A stretch of 64,000 nt of DNA from JACDEA01 sp963742585 (lineage in GTDB: Bacteria > Actinomycetota > Acidimicrobiia > Acidimicrobiales > JACDEA01). The notes under the pieces are model-generated. The model was not told the origin of the DNA. It saw only the letters and a list, made by a program, of their open reading frames with translations, and made no database searches. This document shows positions 1 to 9,314 of this stretch, piece after piece. A program made the position numbers and the translations under genes. Location of the stretch: positions 37,861 through 101,860 of the forward strand of contig CAVUMI010000002.1 in the NCBI GenBank assembly GCA_963742585.1, in the 5' to 3' direction. Positions within the stretch are counted from its first letter, which is position 1; the number at the start of each line of letters is the position of its first letter.

Positions 1-1
1 C

Positions 2-223
2 GCCACCCTCACCGAGGTGGCCCGCTGCACCAAGGAAGACATCCGCATCAACACGTTCATGCTCGACGCCAACAGCTACCTCAAGGCGTTCGTCGAGAAG
101 CTCACCCAGCTCAACCGCGGCCGGGCCTTCTTCACCACCCCCGAGACCCTGGGCGACTACGTGCTCGTCGACTTCATCGAGCAGAAGCGGGCCCTGCGCG
201 GCCGCGGCGCCCGCGGCGCCTGA
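2..223 (+). CDS. VWA-domain protein, C-terminal fragment (partial at window start)
   Basis: Only the last 73 codons are present; the reading frame is open from the first complete codon at base 2 and stops at 223. The fragment contains an INTFMLD segment, then a helix with VEKLTQLNRGRAFF and a terminal GDYVLVDFIEQKR stretch. This pattern is typical of the end of actinobacterial von Willebrand factor A domain proteins of the ChlD/BatA type that sit beside MoxR-like ATPases. The metal-binding MIDAS motif would lie upstream, outside the window, so the assignment rests on the tail alone. The very end is Arg/Gly-rich. Confidence 0.6.
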   Translation, partial: ATLTEVARCTKEDIRINTFMLDANSYLKAFVEKLTQLNRGRAFFTTPETLGDYVLVDFIEQKRALRGRGARGA

Positions 224-279
224 CAGCGACACTTCGGAAATCCACCCTTTTTCTGACCTAAGGGTGCATACATACAGTG

Positions 280-396
280 ATGACGCTCATCACCGTCGCC
301 CTGGGTTGGTTGGGTGCGTCGGCGCTGGCGTCGCTCGTGATCGCCCGGCTCATCCGGCCATCTCGAGCAACGCCGCAAGTTCCTGCTGCGCACTAG
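280..396 (+). CDS. Possible small membrane peptide (38 aa), unrecognised
   Basis: An ATG at 280 opens a 38-codon frame with one hydrophobic stretch (VALGWLGASALASLVIARLI) and an Arg/Pro tail. It overlaps the 3' end of the convergent AfsR-like gene by about 47 bases. I see no strong ribosome binding site, and the end may be displaced by a frameshift. It could equally be chance. Confidence 0.25.
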   Translation: MTLITVALGWLGASALASLVIARLIRPSRATPQVPAAH

Positions 397-3300
397 CGGT
401 CAGGTGGGGTGAGTCCAGCCGCTGATTGAAGGCGACGGCGTGCCGTAACAAGTGCGCGGCCTCGTCCCACCGCCCGAGGAGCCGAGCTACCCGGCCGAGG
501 TAGAACGCGACCGAGCCCATGCAGACCGCCAGCGTGGCGATGGCCGCCTCGTCCTTGTGGGGCAGCAGCAGGTCGAAAAGGGTGGCAGCCGCCGTGACGT
601 CCTCCAACGCGACGGCGATGTCGGCGAGGAGGCAGAGCACCAGCGTGCGGCCGGCGTCGCCTCTGGGCGGGACGACAGGAAGCCCCGGGTCGACGAGTTG
701 CGCGAACTCTCGGCGCGCCTTGTCGACCTGACCGGTGTGAGCGAACAGGAGCGGCGGGCGACGCGCATTGCGGGGACGTCGGAGAACTGCTGCACGCTGG
801 ACGTGATCATCGCCTCCAGTTCGGCCAGCCGGCCCTGCTCCATGCGGATGGCGAAGAGCTGCGTCGCCAGAGCCAGCATCCCCAACTCGCCCGCCTCGCC
901 GGTCGCGATGGATTCGTAGGCCTGCGCTTCAGCCGCGTCGAACTCGCTACGAAGCAGCGTTCGCATGGGCCGGACCGCCCGCAGCGTGGCCTGGTAACTG
1001 CGCAGATACAACTGATCAGCCAACTGAGTGGCGGTGGCGTAGTCGGCGTCATAGCGCTCGATGTCGCCCATTTCGAGCAGGGCCTGCATGCGCAAGAGGA
1101 GGGCCTCGACCCTGCGCTCGGTCTGTTCACCGCCAAGTAAACGCAGGATCTCGTCGATCACGGCGAGCCGGGACTTCGGCGGGTCGGTGGCGTACAGACC
1201 GAAATACTCGGCCCGCAGCGCGTCGACAAGCGGTTCGCGCTCGCCGAGCTGACGGGCCAGCAGCATTGCCTCCTCGGTGGCGGCGGCGCGCTCCGGCGAA
1301 CCGTCGGGCAGTCGCAGCGCGAGGTTGCTGACCACGAGGGCTCGGGTCGAGTCCTGGCGATCGCGGCAGGGCCACTTCAGCGCGCTGGAGTTCGGCGATC
1401 ACTTCCTGATCTGGCACACCGATGTACTGCGCGGGCGGACGGGGCGCTCCGAGCGCAGCAGCGGCGAGGAGGTCGACATCGACCGCAGCCGCCTCGCCGC
1501 GGGCGGCGGCCAGGTAGTCATCCCGCGATCCGTCAAGATCGCCGCCCGCGGCCTTGGCCCGCCCGCGGGCCAGCAAGAGTCGGGTGAGGTGCGGTTCCTG
1601 GTCGGGGAGGAAGTCCACGACGGTGAGCGCGCGGTCGTACCACAGTGCCGCGGCTTCGTAGGCGAACGCATGCATCGCTTCCTCGGCGGCCCGCATCGCC
1701 CAGTCGATCGCCACCTCGGCATCGCCGAGCGCAGCGCTGGCCAAGAGCTGCTCGGCAACTTCGCCGGCGGGTAGCGACGGGTCGAGGTCACGGAACTCGA
1801 TCAACGACGCGCCGATTTCCTGATGCATGGCGACACGCGGCGCCCGGGTCGAGGCTGGCAACGAGCGCGTCGACGACCAGGCGGTGGGCGAAGCGCCGAC
1901 GTCCTGACGCGCCGATGCTGTCGACCACCAGGCCGGCGCTGATGGCACTGCGGACGATGTCGGCGACCTCGTCGTAGTCGAGCGTCGACGCGTCGGCGAC
2001 CACGCCGGGAATGAAGTCGCGTCCCATCACCGCGGCGAACCCCAGCGTGCGCGCGCCGAGATCCCCCAGTGCGTTGATGCGGCTCATGAGCAGGCTGCGC
2101 AAGCCGCTCGGCACTGCGGCACCGGGATCGCCGGTCTGATCGAGCATGCCGCCGCGCCAGGTGCACCAGGAAGAACGGGTTGCCTTCACTGCTGCGCCAC
2201 AGCGCGCTCGCATGTTCGGCCAGCGGCGCGCCGAGCGCGTCCAGCAGCGCACGGGCGTCGTCCTCGCCGAAAGACGGCAGGGGAAGGTGGATGGTCGACC
2301 CTCGGCCGAGCACGCGGCCGAGGATGCCGACATCGGTGGGCGTGTTGCGGGCGGTGAGGAGCAGGAGAACCGATGACCCGCCGAGGGTTCGCACCAGCCG
2401 GTCGAGTCCGACGTCGGTGGTGGGGTCGGCCCAGTGGACGTCGTCGATGACGAGGACAACCGGCGTGGCGCGGGCGACGCGGGCCAGCGTGGCCACGATG
2501 GCATCGAGGCTGCGCTGGCGCTCGGTCTCGGGGTCCGCCGCCGGCTGTTGTTCGACCGGGCCGAGCCGGGCCAGCGCAGGGAGGATCGCGCCCAGCGCGG
2601 CGGCGTCGGGTCCTGTGTCGGCGCGCAGCTGCTCTTGCGGACTGCTGGCCACGAAGTGGTCGAGTGCCTCCACCAGTGCGCCGAGCGGCGTGGCGGCGTG
2701 CTCTTCGCACGCGCCGTGCAGCACGCGCGCCCCGCGTGCCGCGAGGCGGCGCGCGGCGTGCGCGGCAAGGTGGCTCTTTCCGATTCCCGGCGGACCGGTG
2801 ATGACCACGACTTCGAGCGCGTTGGTGATGGCGCGGTCGAATGCGGCATCGATGCTGTCGAGCTCGGCGGCGCGGCCGACGAAGACGCCGCGGGCTTGCG
2901 AAGCGATCGCCGCCGGTAGCGCGGTGGTGAGCACCGACGAACTGAGTGGCCGCCATGTCAGTTCGGGACGCTGCACGAGGATGGCCTGCTCGAGCGACAC
3001 CAACTCGGGGCTGGGGTCGATGCCCAGCTCCTCGGCCAACGTCGTTCGCAGCTTGCTGAATGTGCGCAGCGCGTCGGCCTGGCGACCGGCGCGGTACAGC
3101 GCCAGTATCAGTTGCGCCCACAGTCGTTCGCGGAGCGGGTGTTCGTCCACCAACGACTCGAGTTGGGCGACGAGTGACTGATCGCTGCCCAATGCGAGTT
3201 CGGCCTCGAGCCGGTCCTCCGTCGCTACGAGCCGCAGCTCCTCGAGCCGCCGCGCCTCGGCTTGCGCGAAATCGCTGTAGGCGACATCGACCAGAGCGGG

Positions 3301-3693
3301 TCCGCGCCAGAGTGCGAGAGCGTCGCGCAGCAGGTCGAGCGCGGCGGCGGGGTTGCCCCGCTGCAGTGCCGTCGCGCCCGCCTTGGCGCCGGCCTCGAAC
3401 TCGATCGCGTCGAGCGTGGCGTCGGTGAGGCGATAGCCGACGGGTGTCGTCTCGATGGCCTCGACTCCCAAGGCCTTGCGCAGTCGCGAGACGTAGACCT
3501 GCAGCGCGTTGTCGGCGCTGGCCGGCGGTGCCTCGCCCCACACGGCGTCGACCAGCTGTTCGGCCGACGCGCCCTTCGGATGGTTGAGGGCCAGCGCGGT
3601 GAGGAGCGCCCGCGGTTTGGGGCCGGGCAGCGCCACCGCCGTCCCGGCGACCGACGCGACGAGCGGTCCTAGCACGTGAAGCGCGACAGTCAT
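350..3693 (-). CDS. AfsR/SARP-family transcriptional regulator with BTAD, AAA ATPase and TPR-like tail (frameshifted)
   Basis: The N-terminus has an OmpR-type winged helix (residues about 1-95, ending in VSRLRKALG), followed by the bacterial transcriptional activation domain (about 100-245, ending ELGIDPSPELVSLEQAIL). An AAA/STAND ATPase follows, with Walker A GPPGIGKSHLA and Walker B VVLVIDDVHWAD. The C-terminal half is helical and TPR-like. The protein is about 1,110 residues, normal for this class, which usually controls secondary metabolism or stress genes. Four shifts interrupt it, near 2145, 1840, 1355 and 755, and the sequence resumes in another frame each time. I chose the ATG at 3693 (MTVALHVLGPL) over an upstream GTG at 3714 because a GGGGG stretch sits just 5' of it. 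No metabolite cluster is visible nearby. Confidence 0.85.
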
Positions 3694-3813
3694 CTGGTCC
3701 AACCCCCGTTCCACTCACGATTGTGGCAGTTATTCAGCCAAAATTCAGGGTCGTCGGGCATCCTCGGCGAGGTGGACGAACACGTATTGGTCACGCACGC
3801 TCAAATGGAGCGG

Positions 3814-4323
3814 CTACTCGGCTACCTCACCGGCGAGACGGTCGCGGTAGAGCCCGAGCATGCGCTCGTCGTGGGCGACGAGGCGGATGACGCCGACGGC
3901 GCTCGGCGTGGTGCGTAGCGTCGCGATGGCGACGTCGGCGGCTAGATCCGCCGGGTAGGCGTAGAGCCCGGTCGATATCGCCGGGAAGGCGACCGAGGCG
4001 GCGCCGAGGGCGTCGGCCACCTCGAGGCAGCGCCGGTAGCACGACGCCAGCGCCTCGGGCTCGCCCCGAGTGCCATCGCGATAGATCGGGCCGACGGTGT
4101 GGATGACCCAGCGGGCCGGGAGGTCGTAGCCGTCAGTGGCCTTGGCATCACCCGTCTCGCAGCCGCCCAGCGTGCGGCACTCGGCGAGCAACTTCGGGCC
4201 CGCCGCCCGGTGGATGGCCCCGTCGACTCCACCGCCGCCGAGCAGCGAGGGGTTGGCCGCGTTGACGATCGCGTCGACCTGCTGCTGCGTGATGTCGCCC
4301 TGCACGGCCTCGATGTTCGGCAT
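3814..4323 (-). CDS. Macrodomain protein, ADP-ribose / O-acetyl-ADP-ribose hydrolase type
   Basis: An intact 169-residue protein made of a single macrodomain. It has the N-terminal VQGDIT strand, the substrate loop with NAANPSLLGGGGVDGAIHRA (YmdB-like: catalytic Asn and the GGGVDGAIH glycine-rich loop), and the second loop AFPAISTGLYAYP. YmdB-type macrodomains bind ADP-ribose and remove acetyl or ADP-ribosyl groups. Length and motifs match the family. It starts right after the terminator of the large secreted gene upstream and probably has its own promoter. No ADP-ribosyltransferase partner is seen. Confidence 0.93.
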   Translation of the reverse strand: MPNIEAVQGDITQQQVDAIVNAANPSLLGGGGVDGAIHRAAGPKLLAECRTLGGCETGDAKATDGYDLPARWVIHTVGPIYRDGTRGEPEALASCYRRCLEVADALGAASVAFPAISTGLYAYPADLAADVAIATLRTTPSAVGVIRLVAHDERMLGLYRDRLAGEVAE

Positions 4324-4349
4324 TCGCGGCTGCCTAGCTTGCCGCGCGA

Positions 4350-4380
4350 CGGAGGCCGCCCCTGGGCAAGGCGGCCTCCG
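4350..4380 (-). terminator. Hairpin terminator after the large secreted protein gene
   Basis: An 11-bp perfect inverted repeat (CGGAGGCCGCC and its complement) with a 9-base loop lies 24 bases past the stop of the 4404-7028 gene and 27 bases before the macrodomain start. There is no run of T, as is common in high-GC actinobacteria. Confidence 0.6.
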
Positions 4381-4403
4381 AAGTCGTGCGGGCGATGCCG
4401 GTG

Positions 4404-7028
4404 CTATGAGGTGCAGACGAAACCACCGACGTTGATACCGGGGCTACCAGTGAAGAACCCCGTGCCGTCGGGGCAATTCGCGGTACCGAATGTCCCTTGG
4501 GTCCGCGGCGGAGCCGCCGTTGTGTAGAACACCAGCCGGCCTTCGGCATGGAAGTAGTCGGTCGGCGTGCCCACCGGGATGATGGCGTGGATGATCTCGC
4601 CCCCGTCGGCCGCCAGCGCCCTGATGTCGCCGGCCAGACGGGCCCCCGCGGTGTGGAGCATCACGTGACCGACGATGGCATCGGACGGCTTCGTGTCGAC
4701 TGCTAGCCCAGTGACGAGCAGGTTGGTGAGGATGACCGCGTTGCGATCGCACTGTGCGCTGTTGTCACATGACGTCAGGTTCACCGTCACCTCTTGGCTG
4801 GAGTTGACGAATGCCGACATGTGGGGCGTGCGCCCGCTGGCTGCGGTGCATGCACCGGTGCTGGCCTTGCAGAATTCGAAAACAGCGGGCAGCGGCACGA
4901 CGCTGGCGTCGATCGTGGCTCCGACCTTCCCGAACTCCCCGTGGAACGCCACACTGCTGTTCGGGAGCGTCGACGGCTGATCGTTCGCGTCGTAGCCGTG
5001 GTAGCTCACCTGCGTGTGGGTGCTCTGTGAGTTGTTGAAGGGATTGTTCGCACCGAAGTTGTGATGTTCGACGATCGACAGGAGATCGATGACCACGTGC
5101 GCGGGCAGCTGGTGGGCAGTGACATGCGCAATCTCGGTCTTCGCCGCGTCGAGAGTGCCGTCGGGGCGTTCCTTGGGCGACTGGATGTCGATGAACACGT
5201 TGTTGCCACCCCGCTGCTTCAGGTCCACGTGGGTGTCGCTCTGACAGGTGCGTGTTGTCGGCGGCGGCACGTTGCAGAAGCTCCGCGTCTTCAGCTCGAC
5301 GCCGCGGACGTTGGCGAGCCGCACCTGGGCGTAGAAGCGGTCGATGAAGTCAAACAGGCGCACACCCTCGATGGCACCGATCGGCTCGAAGCCCGCCGAC
5401 GCCAACGAGACATCGACCATGCCGACTTCGCCGGAGCCCCCGAACTTGATGACGCGGAAGCCGCCGGCGTCGGCCTGCGACGTTGAAAAGTCGACGCCTG
5501 ATGGGACACCGTGCAGCGTGGCGGCGATCTTGTTCACTCGCCCGAACAGCGGGGCGCCGTTGAGGCTGTCGACATTGAGGATGATCTCGGCGATCGTGGC
5601 TGAACCCGTATAGGTGAGCCGCTTGGTCGGGATGTTGAACTGCAGCGTCACCGACGCGGGCAGGTTGGTGATGGTTGCATCGACCTTCACGTTCGGGTCG
5701 ATGGCCAGCAGGCGGAAGGGTGATCCCGCATGCGCCGCAGTGACCTTCAGGTCATCGCCCCAGGCGATGTCTGCGGAGCTGAGCCCGGTGACCCGCGCCG
5801 CGAGGACGTCGGTGCCGTCGCCATAGTCCTGGCGGAAGACGTAGCTGACACCGAGATCCGGCCGCAGGATGGCGTCGCGGCGGTTACCGATCCCGAGCGC
5901 GACCGCGCCGATCGGACCGTTGGTGCTGACGAGCATGTGCTTCGGGCCGTCCTTGTGGAGCGTGACGAGCGTGGGCAGGCCCTGGATTTCGGCGACGGCG
6001 TGCGTCACCCGGTTGGTGCCAACGAACTCCTTGGCCGACAAGTTGACACTGGTGACCGGCCCGGCGGCTTTGTAGGTGACCTTGTCGTCGTCGGCCTGAT
6101 CCACGATGAATTTCACGGATGCGGCTTCACCGTCGATCGTGCCGACGGGCAACTCACTCGTGGTCGCGTGGAGCGTGTTGGTCCGGTCGAGGTTACGCGC
6201 CACCAGATCGAGGGTGACGCTCGTCAGCGTGCCCGAATTCAGGGTGATGACCGAGTCGCCGGCGAAGTCGAGGTTCAGGCCGAGGTTGGCGGGCATCGGC
6301 GCGAACCGCGCCGCAGCACCGATCGGCCGGGTGTTGTTCTCGGTCTTGAACATGTCGCCGACGAGACTCAGCGGCGCGGTCGACCCACCAGTGACGACGT
6401 CGACATCGACGTTGTTCGCCCGGGTCACTGCCGTAAGGGTGAACGGATCGGGGAGCGGGCGGCCGTCGGCGATGTACCCGACCCGGACCCGATCGGTCTT
6501 CGATGGCGACAGGATTGCGGTGATCGCCACGTTGGCCGGACCGGTGTTGCCGCCGGGTGGCGGAGCGATGTTGAGCTGGACGGTGGTGGTGCCATCGGCA
6601 CCGGGCACCGGCGTAAACAGCGCGATCGCCTCGGGCCCCGCGGCGGGTGCCCAGTCGAGCGGCGTGGGTGCGAAGGCCAGCGCCGGCTGCGACAGCTTGC
6701 GGTTGCCGGCCAAATCGTGCACCTCGATGACGTACTGCGCGCCGATGAGAGCGGTGGTGAGCTGATCCTCGAGGGAGACGACCTCCGGCGGCAAGTACGG
6801 GTTGAGAGCACCGAGTACCGGCTGGAGCAGGGTCAGCAGCAGCGCGGTCAATTGCCCGACGGGGTCGGCGACGACCGCGGCGGGATCGGGCGGCGGTATG
6901 GCCGGCGGGTTCACCCGAACTCGCACCTCCGGCAGCCTTAGCGGCGCTGTCGCCGCCGGTACCGATTGGACCAAGAGCGCCGCGATGCTGATGATCGCGA
7001 ACGCGACAAGACGAGTGAGTCGTCGCAT
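4404..7028 (-). CDS. Large secreted protein of unknown function (874 aa)
   Basis: The ATG at 7028 follows a strong GGGGGG ribosome binding site 7 bases upstream. It begins with a signal peptide: MRRLTRL, a hydrophobic segment, then a cleavage region near VQSVPAATA. The mature part is rich in Thr, Val, Asp and Asn and looks like an extended beta-strand protein with several loosely similar blocks of about 60-90 residues ending in short V-x-L strands. Cysteines cluster in two late regions, around SFCNVPPPTTRTCQSD and near the end (FCKAST, SCDNSAQCD, ANCPDG, GFVCTS), suggesting disulphides. I recognise no catalytic motif, sortase signal or membrane anchor. The frame is unbroken over 2.6 kb, in contrast with its neighbours. 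Confidence 0.75.
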   Translation of the reverse strand: MRRLTRLVAFAIISIAALLVQSVPAATAPLRLPEVRVRVNPPAIPPPDPAAVVADPVGQLTALLLTLLQPVLGALNPYLPPEVVSLEDQLTTALIGAQYVIEVHDLAGNRKLSQPALAFAPTPLDWAPAAGPEAIALFTPVPGADGTTTVQLNIAPPPGGNTGPANVAITAILSPSKTDRVRVGYIADGRPLPDPFTLTAVTRANNVDVDVVTGGSTAPLSLVGDMFKTENNTRPIGAAARFAPMPANLGLNLDFAGDSVITLNSGTLTSVTLDLVARNLDRTNTLHATTSELPVGTIDGEAASVKFIVDQADDDKVTYKAAGPVTSVNLSAKEFVGTNRVTHAVAEIQGLPTLVTLHKDGPKHMLVSTNGPIGAVALGIGNRRDAILRPDLGVSYVFRQDYGDGTDVLAARVTGLSSADIAWGDDLKVTAAHAGSPFRLLAIDPNVKVDATITNLPASVTLQFNIPTKRLTYTGSATIAEIILNVDSLNGAPLFGRVNKIAATLHGVPSGVDFSTSQADAGGFRVIKFGGSGEVGMVDVSLASAGFEPIGAIEGVRLFDFIDRFYAQVRLANVRGVELKTRSFCNVPPPTTRTCQSDTHVDLKQRGGNNVFIDIQSPKERPDGTLDAAKTEIAHVTAHQLPAHVVIDLLSIVEHHNFGANNPFNNSQSTHTQVSYHGYDANDQPSTLPNSSVAFHGEFGKVGATIDASVVPLPAVFEFCKASTGACTAASGRTPHMSAFVNSSQEVTVNLTSCDNSAQCDRNAVILTNLLVTGLAVDTKPSDAIVGHVMLHTAGARLAGDIRALAADGGEIIHAIIPVGTPTDYFHAEGRLVFYTTAAPPRTQGTFGTANCPDGTGFFTGSPGINVGGFVCTS

Positions 7029-7172
7029 TGATTTCCCCCCATGTAGAAGCCGCTGTGCTGAGGGACTATCGCGGGCGGCGCTGAAGAATCGCTTAAATCG
7101 GACGTCCGGCTGCCGCCGCTGAGCACAAGTTCCGCTTGACGCAGGCACGGTCCACGCACAATGATGACATTC

Positions 7173-7207
7173 ATGTAATTACATCAGTGCCATTTCGCAC
7201 TGATGTA
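7173..7207. promoter_or_regulatory. Two overlapping palindromes just upstream of whiB
   Basis: Bases 7173-7184 form the perfect palindrome ATGTAATTACAT. Overlapping its end, 7180-7207 forms a perfect 11-bp inverted repeat (TACATCAGTGC, 6-base loop, complement). Both sit directly before the GAGGGGAGAGG ribosome binding site of the WhiB gene at 7225. The position fits an operator or an RNA hairpin in the leader. The binding factor is unknown. Confidence 0.5.
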
Positions 7208-7224
7208 CCTGAGGGGAGAGGTGC

Positions 7225-7500
7225 GTGGAGCGCTTGTTGGAAGCATTGCAGAGCGAGCATCCGGGTTGGCAGGAACGGGCCAACTGCCTCGGTGTAGACC
7301 CTGACCTCTTCTTCCCCGAGCGAGGTGCATCCACGCGTGAGGCCAAGGAAGTCTGCCGAGGCTGTGTCGTGCGGGAGGACTGCCTCGAATACGCCCTGGC
7401 CAACGGTGAGAAGTTCGGCATCTGGGGCGGGATGAGCGAGCGGGAGCGCCGGCGGATCCGCCGGGCCCGTGCGCTGGCGAGGCGGCACGCCGCTTCTTGA
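7225..7500 (+). CDS. WhiB-family iron-sulfur transcriptional regulator
   Basis: A 91-residue WhiB protein with the four cluster-binding cysteines at 21, 44, 47 and 53 (C-x22-C-x2-C-x5-C), the turn GIWGG at 65-69 and a C-terminal basic helix (ERERRRIRRARALARRHA) for DNA contact. WhiB proteins bind a [4Fe-4S] cluster and act with the principal sigma factor. The GTG at 7225 is preceded by GGGGAGAGG at good spacing. The N-terminus MERLLEALQSEHPGWQERA resembles the WhiB2/WhiB1 branch, but I do not assign a subclass. A striking palindromic pair lies immediately upstream. Confidence 0.93.
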   Translation: MERLLEALQSEHPGWQERANCLGVDPDLFFPERGASTREAKEVCRGCVVREDCLEYALANGEKFGIWGGMSERERRRIRRARALARRHAAS

Positions 7501-7520
7501 TCTACGCCATGACCCTGGCG

Positions 7521-8297
7521 TTACCCGGGGCCCGCCTGCACTTCCCCCAGGCGGGTCTCGATCGTTCGTGACCGCGCTAGGTCGAGCTGCTGCCACCGCT
7601 CGGTGGGGACCACCTCCAGCACGGCTGCCGGGACGAGTCCCACTAGCTCAGCTCGCACAACCTCGGCGTGCGCAGCCACGGCATCGAAAGCGGCGGCGGG
7701 TCCGTAACTGAACGGGTCGATCAGGTTGCAGCTGACCTGGGCGTGATCACCCACCTGTAGTCCGAGCGTGCGGATCTTTCCTGGCATGCGCACTTCGGCG
7801 GCGATGGCTCTGGCGTCGCCGACGGTTTCGGTCGGCGCCAGCCACAGGTTGTAGGCCACCAGCACCGGGCGAGCGCCCACCGCTGTAGTGCCGATCGGCG
7901 CGATCCGCCGGAGTTCGGGCAGCGACATCTCGGGTCCGTAGAGGAGGCAGTGGATGTCGAGCTCCTCGACCGCCCACTCGGCGAACCGGTCGCGGGCGTC
8001 GATGGCGTCGTCCATCGTGGCGTCGGTCCACGGCACGAACGGCACCACGTCGAGCGCACCCCTATATGGGTGCACGCCCTTGTGCCTCGTGATGTCGATG
8101 CGGGCGACGGTCTCGCGTGCCACCGCTCGGGCCGCGTCCTCTACGTCGGCCGCCGCGCCGGCCAGCGTGAGCACCGACCGGTTGTGGTGGGCGTCGCTGT
8201 GCACGTCGATGCACGTGGTGTCCGCGGCCGCCGCGATAGCGGCCACCACCTCCACCCGCCCCCCCTCACTGATGTTGATCACACACTCGAGCTGCAT
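7521..8297 (-). CDS. Glutamate formimidoyltransferase
   Basis: A 258-residue protein starting MQLECVINISEGG, the hallmark N-terminus of glutamate formimidoyltransferase (EC 2.1.2.5), which moves the formimino group between glutamate and tetrahydrofolate. Family motifs include SDAHHNRSVLTLAG, the ITRHKGVHPYRGALDVVPFVP segment with its catalytic His region, and a C-terminal CNLIDPFSYGP. It lacks the cyclodeaminase domain found in the animal fusion, as usual in bacteria. I chose the ATG at 8297; an in-frame start further upstream (8324) would run into the palindromic repeat. No other histidine-degradation gene is nearby. Confidence 0.92.
   Translation of the reverse strand: MQLECVINISEGGRVEVVAAIAAAADTTCIDVHSDAHHNRSVLTLAGAAADVEDAARAVARETVARIDITRHKGVHPYRGALDVVPFVPWTDATMDDAIDARDRFAEWAVEELDIHCLLYGPEMSLPELRRIAPIGTTAVGARPVLVAYNLWLAPTETVGDARAIAAEVRMPGKIRTLGLQVGDHAQVSCNLIDPFSYGPAAAFDAVAAHAEVVRAELVGLVPAAVLEVVPTERWQQLDLARSRTIETRLGEVQAGPG
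7531..7555. terminator. Hairpin between convergent whiB and formimidoyltransferase genes
   Basis: An 8-bp inverted repeat CCCGCCTG / CAGGCGGG with a 9-base loop lies between the two stop codons and overlaps the last codons of the formimidoyltransferase gene. It could terminate transcription in both directions. Confidence 0.4.
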
Positions 8298-8308
8298 GGG
8301 CCCCTTCT

Positions 8309-8363
8309 CCCGACTTCTGGACACTTAACGCCCTGGGAGGGCGTTAAGTGTCCAGAAGTCGGG
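8309..8363. repeat. Dispersed palindromic element, family 1, copy 1
   Basis: A 26-bp perfect inverted repeat around a GGG loop. The core of the arm reads ACTTCTGGACACTTAACGCC. It lies between divergent genes, 12 bases before the formimidoyltransferase start and 49 bases before the AbiEi/DUF559 start, so it is not acting as an ordinary terminator here. Further copies are at 9313-9361 and 20861-20911. Confidence 0.85.
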
Positions 8364-8411
8364 GGTGTTCGAGTTTTGGGGCTTGCGGTCGCGTCAAGTG
8401 TGGGGCCTTCA

Positions 8412-9314
8412 ATGTATTTCATGATTTTTGACTCACTCGTGCAATCACAGTGGGGCCTCATCACCTGGCGGCAGCTGCTGGAGTTCATGACTGATCGACA
8501 GGCGCGCCGGGAGGTCGCCGATGGACGGCTCGTGCGGATGCTTCGGAGCGTCTACCGGTTAGCTGGCGTTCCTGAATTGTGGCGACAGGGGGCGATGGCG
8601 GCGTACCTCGCGGTGGGCGACCCCGCCGCGGCCGGGTTCCGGTGCGCGGCCCGGCTGCACGGAATTCCGTACGTTCCGGGCCGACCAATCGAGTTGGTGG
8701 TGCCCGACTCGATGCGCCCACGGCTGCCCGGTGTCACGGTCCACCGCAGCACGCTCCTGCCGGAGCACCACGTGCAACGAATGGATGCTCTCCTCATCAC
8801 GACGCCGGCGCGAGTCATCTGCGATGTCACCGCGCGGCTCTCGGACGACACCGTCGCCCGCATCTTGCGGGCAGCGATCCGATCGGACTTGACGACCTAC
8901 GCGGAGATCGGCCGCGTGCGCGAGGACATTCGCGCTCGCGGCCGCCGGCGGACCACCGTGCTCGACAGAGTCCTGGCACGGCGGCTTCCCGGAACCCAAG
9001 TGGGCGACAGCGAAGGCGAATACAAGCTGCTCGACTGGATAGCCAAGGCCGGCCTCGCGCTTCCCAAACAACAGTTTTGGGTCACGACCGCTGGCGGGCG
9101 CTATTGCCTGGACCACGCGTATGTCGACGAAAAGATCGACATCGAATGGGACTCCGACCTTCATGAGAAGACGCCTGACGATGTCGAGTACGACGCGGCC
9201 CGTGACGTGGAACTTGAACTCGCCGGGTGGTTCGTCATGCGCAACAGCGTCCTGACCGAGCGACACGACTTCGTCCGCCGGCTCACGGAGGCCCTTCGCC
9301 AGCGGTCCCACTGA
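8412..9314 (+). CDS. AbiEi-antitoxin-like / DUF559 endonuclease-fold protein
   Basis: A 300-residue protein. The N-terminus (about 1-55) is a small winged-helix segment like the AbiEi antitoxin domain, ending in LVRMLRSVYRLAG. The middle (60-200) matches the common actinobacterial region with AARLHGIP and a VHRS strand. The C-terminus (about 225-300) has a Vsr/DUF559-like PD-(D/E)xK fold signature: an Asp in YCLDHAY, then IDIEWDSDLHE, then ELAGWFVMRNSVL. Such proteins are often called type IV toxin-antitoxin-like, but no AbiEii toxin is present. ATG at 8412 or 8421 are both possible starts. Early codons are AT-richer than the neighbours. A copy of the same long palindrome lies on each side, and the stop codon is inside the downstream copy. 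Confidence 0.75.
   Translation: MYFMIFDSLVQSQWGLITWRQLLEFMTDRQARREVADGRLVRMLRSVYRLAGVPELWRQGAMAAYLAVGDPAAAGFRCAARLHGIPYVPGRPIELVVPDSMRPRLPGVTVHRSTLLPEHHVQRMDALLITTPARVICDVTARLSDDTVARILRAAIRSDLTTYAEIGRVREDIRARGRRRTTVLDRVLARRLPGTQVGDSEGEYKLLDWIAKAGLALPKQQFWVTTAGGRYCLDHAYVDEKIDIEWDSDLHEKTPDDVEYDAARDVELELAGWFVMRNSVLTERHDFVRRLTEALRQRSH

Noticed and set aside
2146..3672. Long plus-strand frames inside the AfsR-like gene
   Set aside because: They are GC-driven shadows of the minus-strand gene and have no family features.
8412..9314. A toxin-antitoxin pair
   Set aside because: The AbiEi-like part is present but no AbiEii nucleotidyltransferase gene is adjacent on either side.
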